6,223 nt of DNA from a bacterium. GTDB lineage: Bacteria > JACRDZ01 > JAJRWM01. Made by a program: the position numbers and the translations under genes. The stretch spans positions 1-6,223 of the forward strand of contig JAJRWM010000064.1 of the NCBI GenBank assembly GCA_024276815.1, in the 5' to 3' direction. Positions 5,651-6,223 of the stretch are shown piece after piece. The notes below the pieces were generated by a model. It had not been told where the DNA came from and searched no databases. It saw only the letters and a list, made by a program, of their open reading frames with translations. Positions within the stretch are counted from its first letter, which is position 1. Each line of letters starts with the position of its first letter.

Positions 5651-6223
5651 CTAACTCAGGCCGTAATTCCGCCCATAGAATAACACACAGCTTATGGCAA
5701 TTACGACTACGCTCTTAAGCCAGTCAGCGGCCGTTGAATCATAAACATGAAAAGCGTGCAAAGTACCGTCATAGCCACGGGCAAGCATGGCCAGATAAAT
5801 ACGCTCCGTCTTCTCGAAACTGTAGACCAGCAAAGCGCCGACAAAATTACCTATCGTCCTGAAGGTAAACCAGTCGCCGCGTTTCTCAAAGCCGCGGGCC
5901 TTCATCGCTACTTCCATCAGCCGCAATTCCTCGAGGAAAACAAAAATGTAACGATAGGTGAATAATATCATCTGAACCAGGATCAGGGGAACTCTCAATT
6001 TCCGTAATGATTTCATGCTGACGTCAAATTGTGACGTCCCAAAGGCCGGGAAGATTATCATGACTATCGTCAACGCCCGTAGATAGATCAGGACCGCCAG
6101 TTCCAGGCCCGGTTTGGTGATGTTCAGCGTAAACAGGGTAAAAGCCGTTTCCCCTTTTGTGGTAAGCGGCAGAATGATGAAAAAAGGTAGCAAGAAACCG
6201 ATCACCCAGCGCAACCTGGCAAA
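5651..6223 (-). CDS. cbiQ: Energy-coupling factor transporter transmembrane protein CbiQ (partial, N-terminus outside window)
   Basis: The T-component of an ECF metal transporter: a membrane protein that couples CbiO ATPases to the substrate-binding subunit. The minus-strand frame is open from the window edge to the TAG at 5651-5653, giving about 190 residues where CbiQ is normally about 250, so the N-terminal quarter is missing. The TTG at 6212-6214 would give 187 aa but is unlikely to be the true start, since FAR is encoded in frame before it and the segment begins inside the membrane domain. Seen: several hydrophobic segments, and the two cytoplasmic Ala-Arg-Gly coupling motifs, KARGF (ARG at 5891-5899) and LARGYDG (ARG at 5774-5782), which seat in the ATPase grooves, with a SFEKTERIYLAM helix between. 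The conserved arrangement matches CbiQ rather than vitamin-type EcfT. The metal cannot be told because the CbiM/NikM subunit is off the window. Confidence 0.9.
   Translation of the reverse strand, partial: FARLRWVIGFLLPFFIILPLTTKGETAFTLFTLNITKPGLELAVLIYLRALTIVMIIFPAFGTSQFDVSMKSLRKLRVPLILVQMILFTYRYIFVFLEELRLMEVAMKARGFEKRGDWFTFRTIGNFVGALLVYSFEKTERIYLAMLARGYDGTLHAFHVYDSTAADWLKSVVVIAISCVLFYGRNYGLS

Noticed and set aside
6212-6214. TTG as the start codon of cbiQ
   Set aside because: The frame stays open to the window edge and CbiQ proteins are about 60 residues longer, so the true start lies outside the window.

Overview
The window comes from a Gram-negative bacterium with c-type cytochrome maturation: it encodes an inner-membrane sensor with a CxxCH haem-attachment motif in its periplasmic part. 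The mix of a haem-sensing HD-GYP protein, a TMTC-like membrane protein with TPRs, an ECF metal transporter and GTCAT-ended palindromic spacers would fit an anaerobic or microaerophilic Desulfobacterota, Nitrospirota or related candidate-phylum genome. This taxonomic guess is inference; no rRNA or other marker is present.

Layout. Bases 1-86 hold the last 27 codons of an unrecognised plus-strand gene. A spacer (87-306) follows, with a 55-bp imperfect palindrome of a dispersed-repeat type and a strong dyad over a candidate promoter. A large plus-strand gene (307-2676) encodes a 789-aa receptor: TM, haem-c periplasmic domain, TM, HAMP, coiled coil, two GAF domains and an intact HD-GYP c-di-GMP phosphodiesterase. 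A 309-bp spacer (2677-2985) contains a long G/C-rich hairpin and a perfect TATAAT box. The plus-strand gene at 2986-4653 encodes a 555-aa multi-pass GT-C-like protein of the TMTC type with four C-terminal TPRs. A convergent spacer (4654-4756) carries a hairpin that may act as a terminator. On the minus strand lie cbiO (4757-5533) and, transcribed before it, cbiQ (5651-6223, cut by the window edge). These are the ATPase and T-component of an energy-coupling factor transporter for a transition metal, probably cobalt or nickel.

How the genes relate. cbiQ and cbiO form one transport operon whose substrate-binding part lies beyond the right edge. The HD-GYP sensor and the TMTC-like gene point the same way but are separated by 309 bp with a hairpin and a promoter candidate, so they are probably separate units. 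No shared pathway is evident.

The least explained content is in the spacers. Three intergenic hairpins (about 2765-2810, 4675-4728 and 5544-5620) share G5/C5 arms next to A/T runs. Two of them share near-identical arms and two share the loop string ACAGTCGAC, which suggests one family of short palindromic elements. One copy lies between cbiQ and cbiO and overlaps the cbiO ribosome-binding site. I see no new multi-gene defence or mobile system here.
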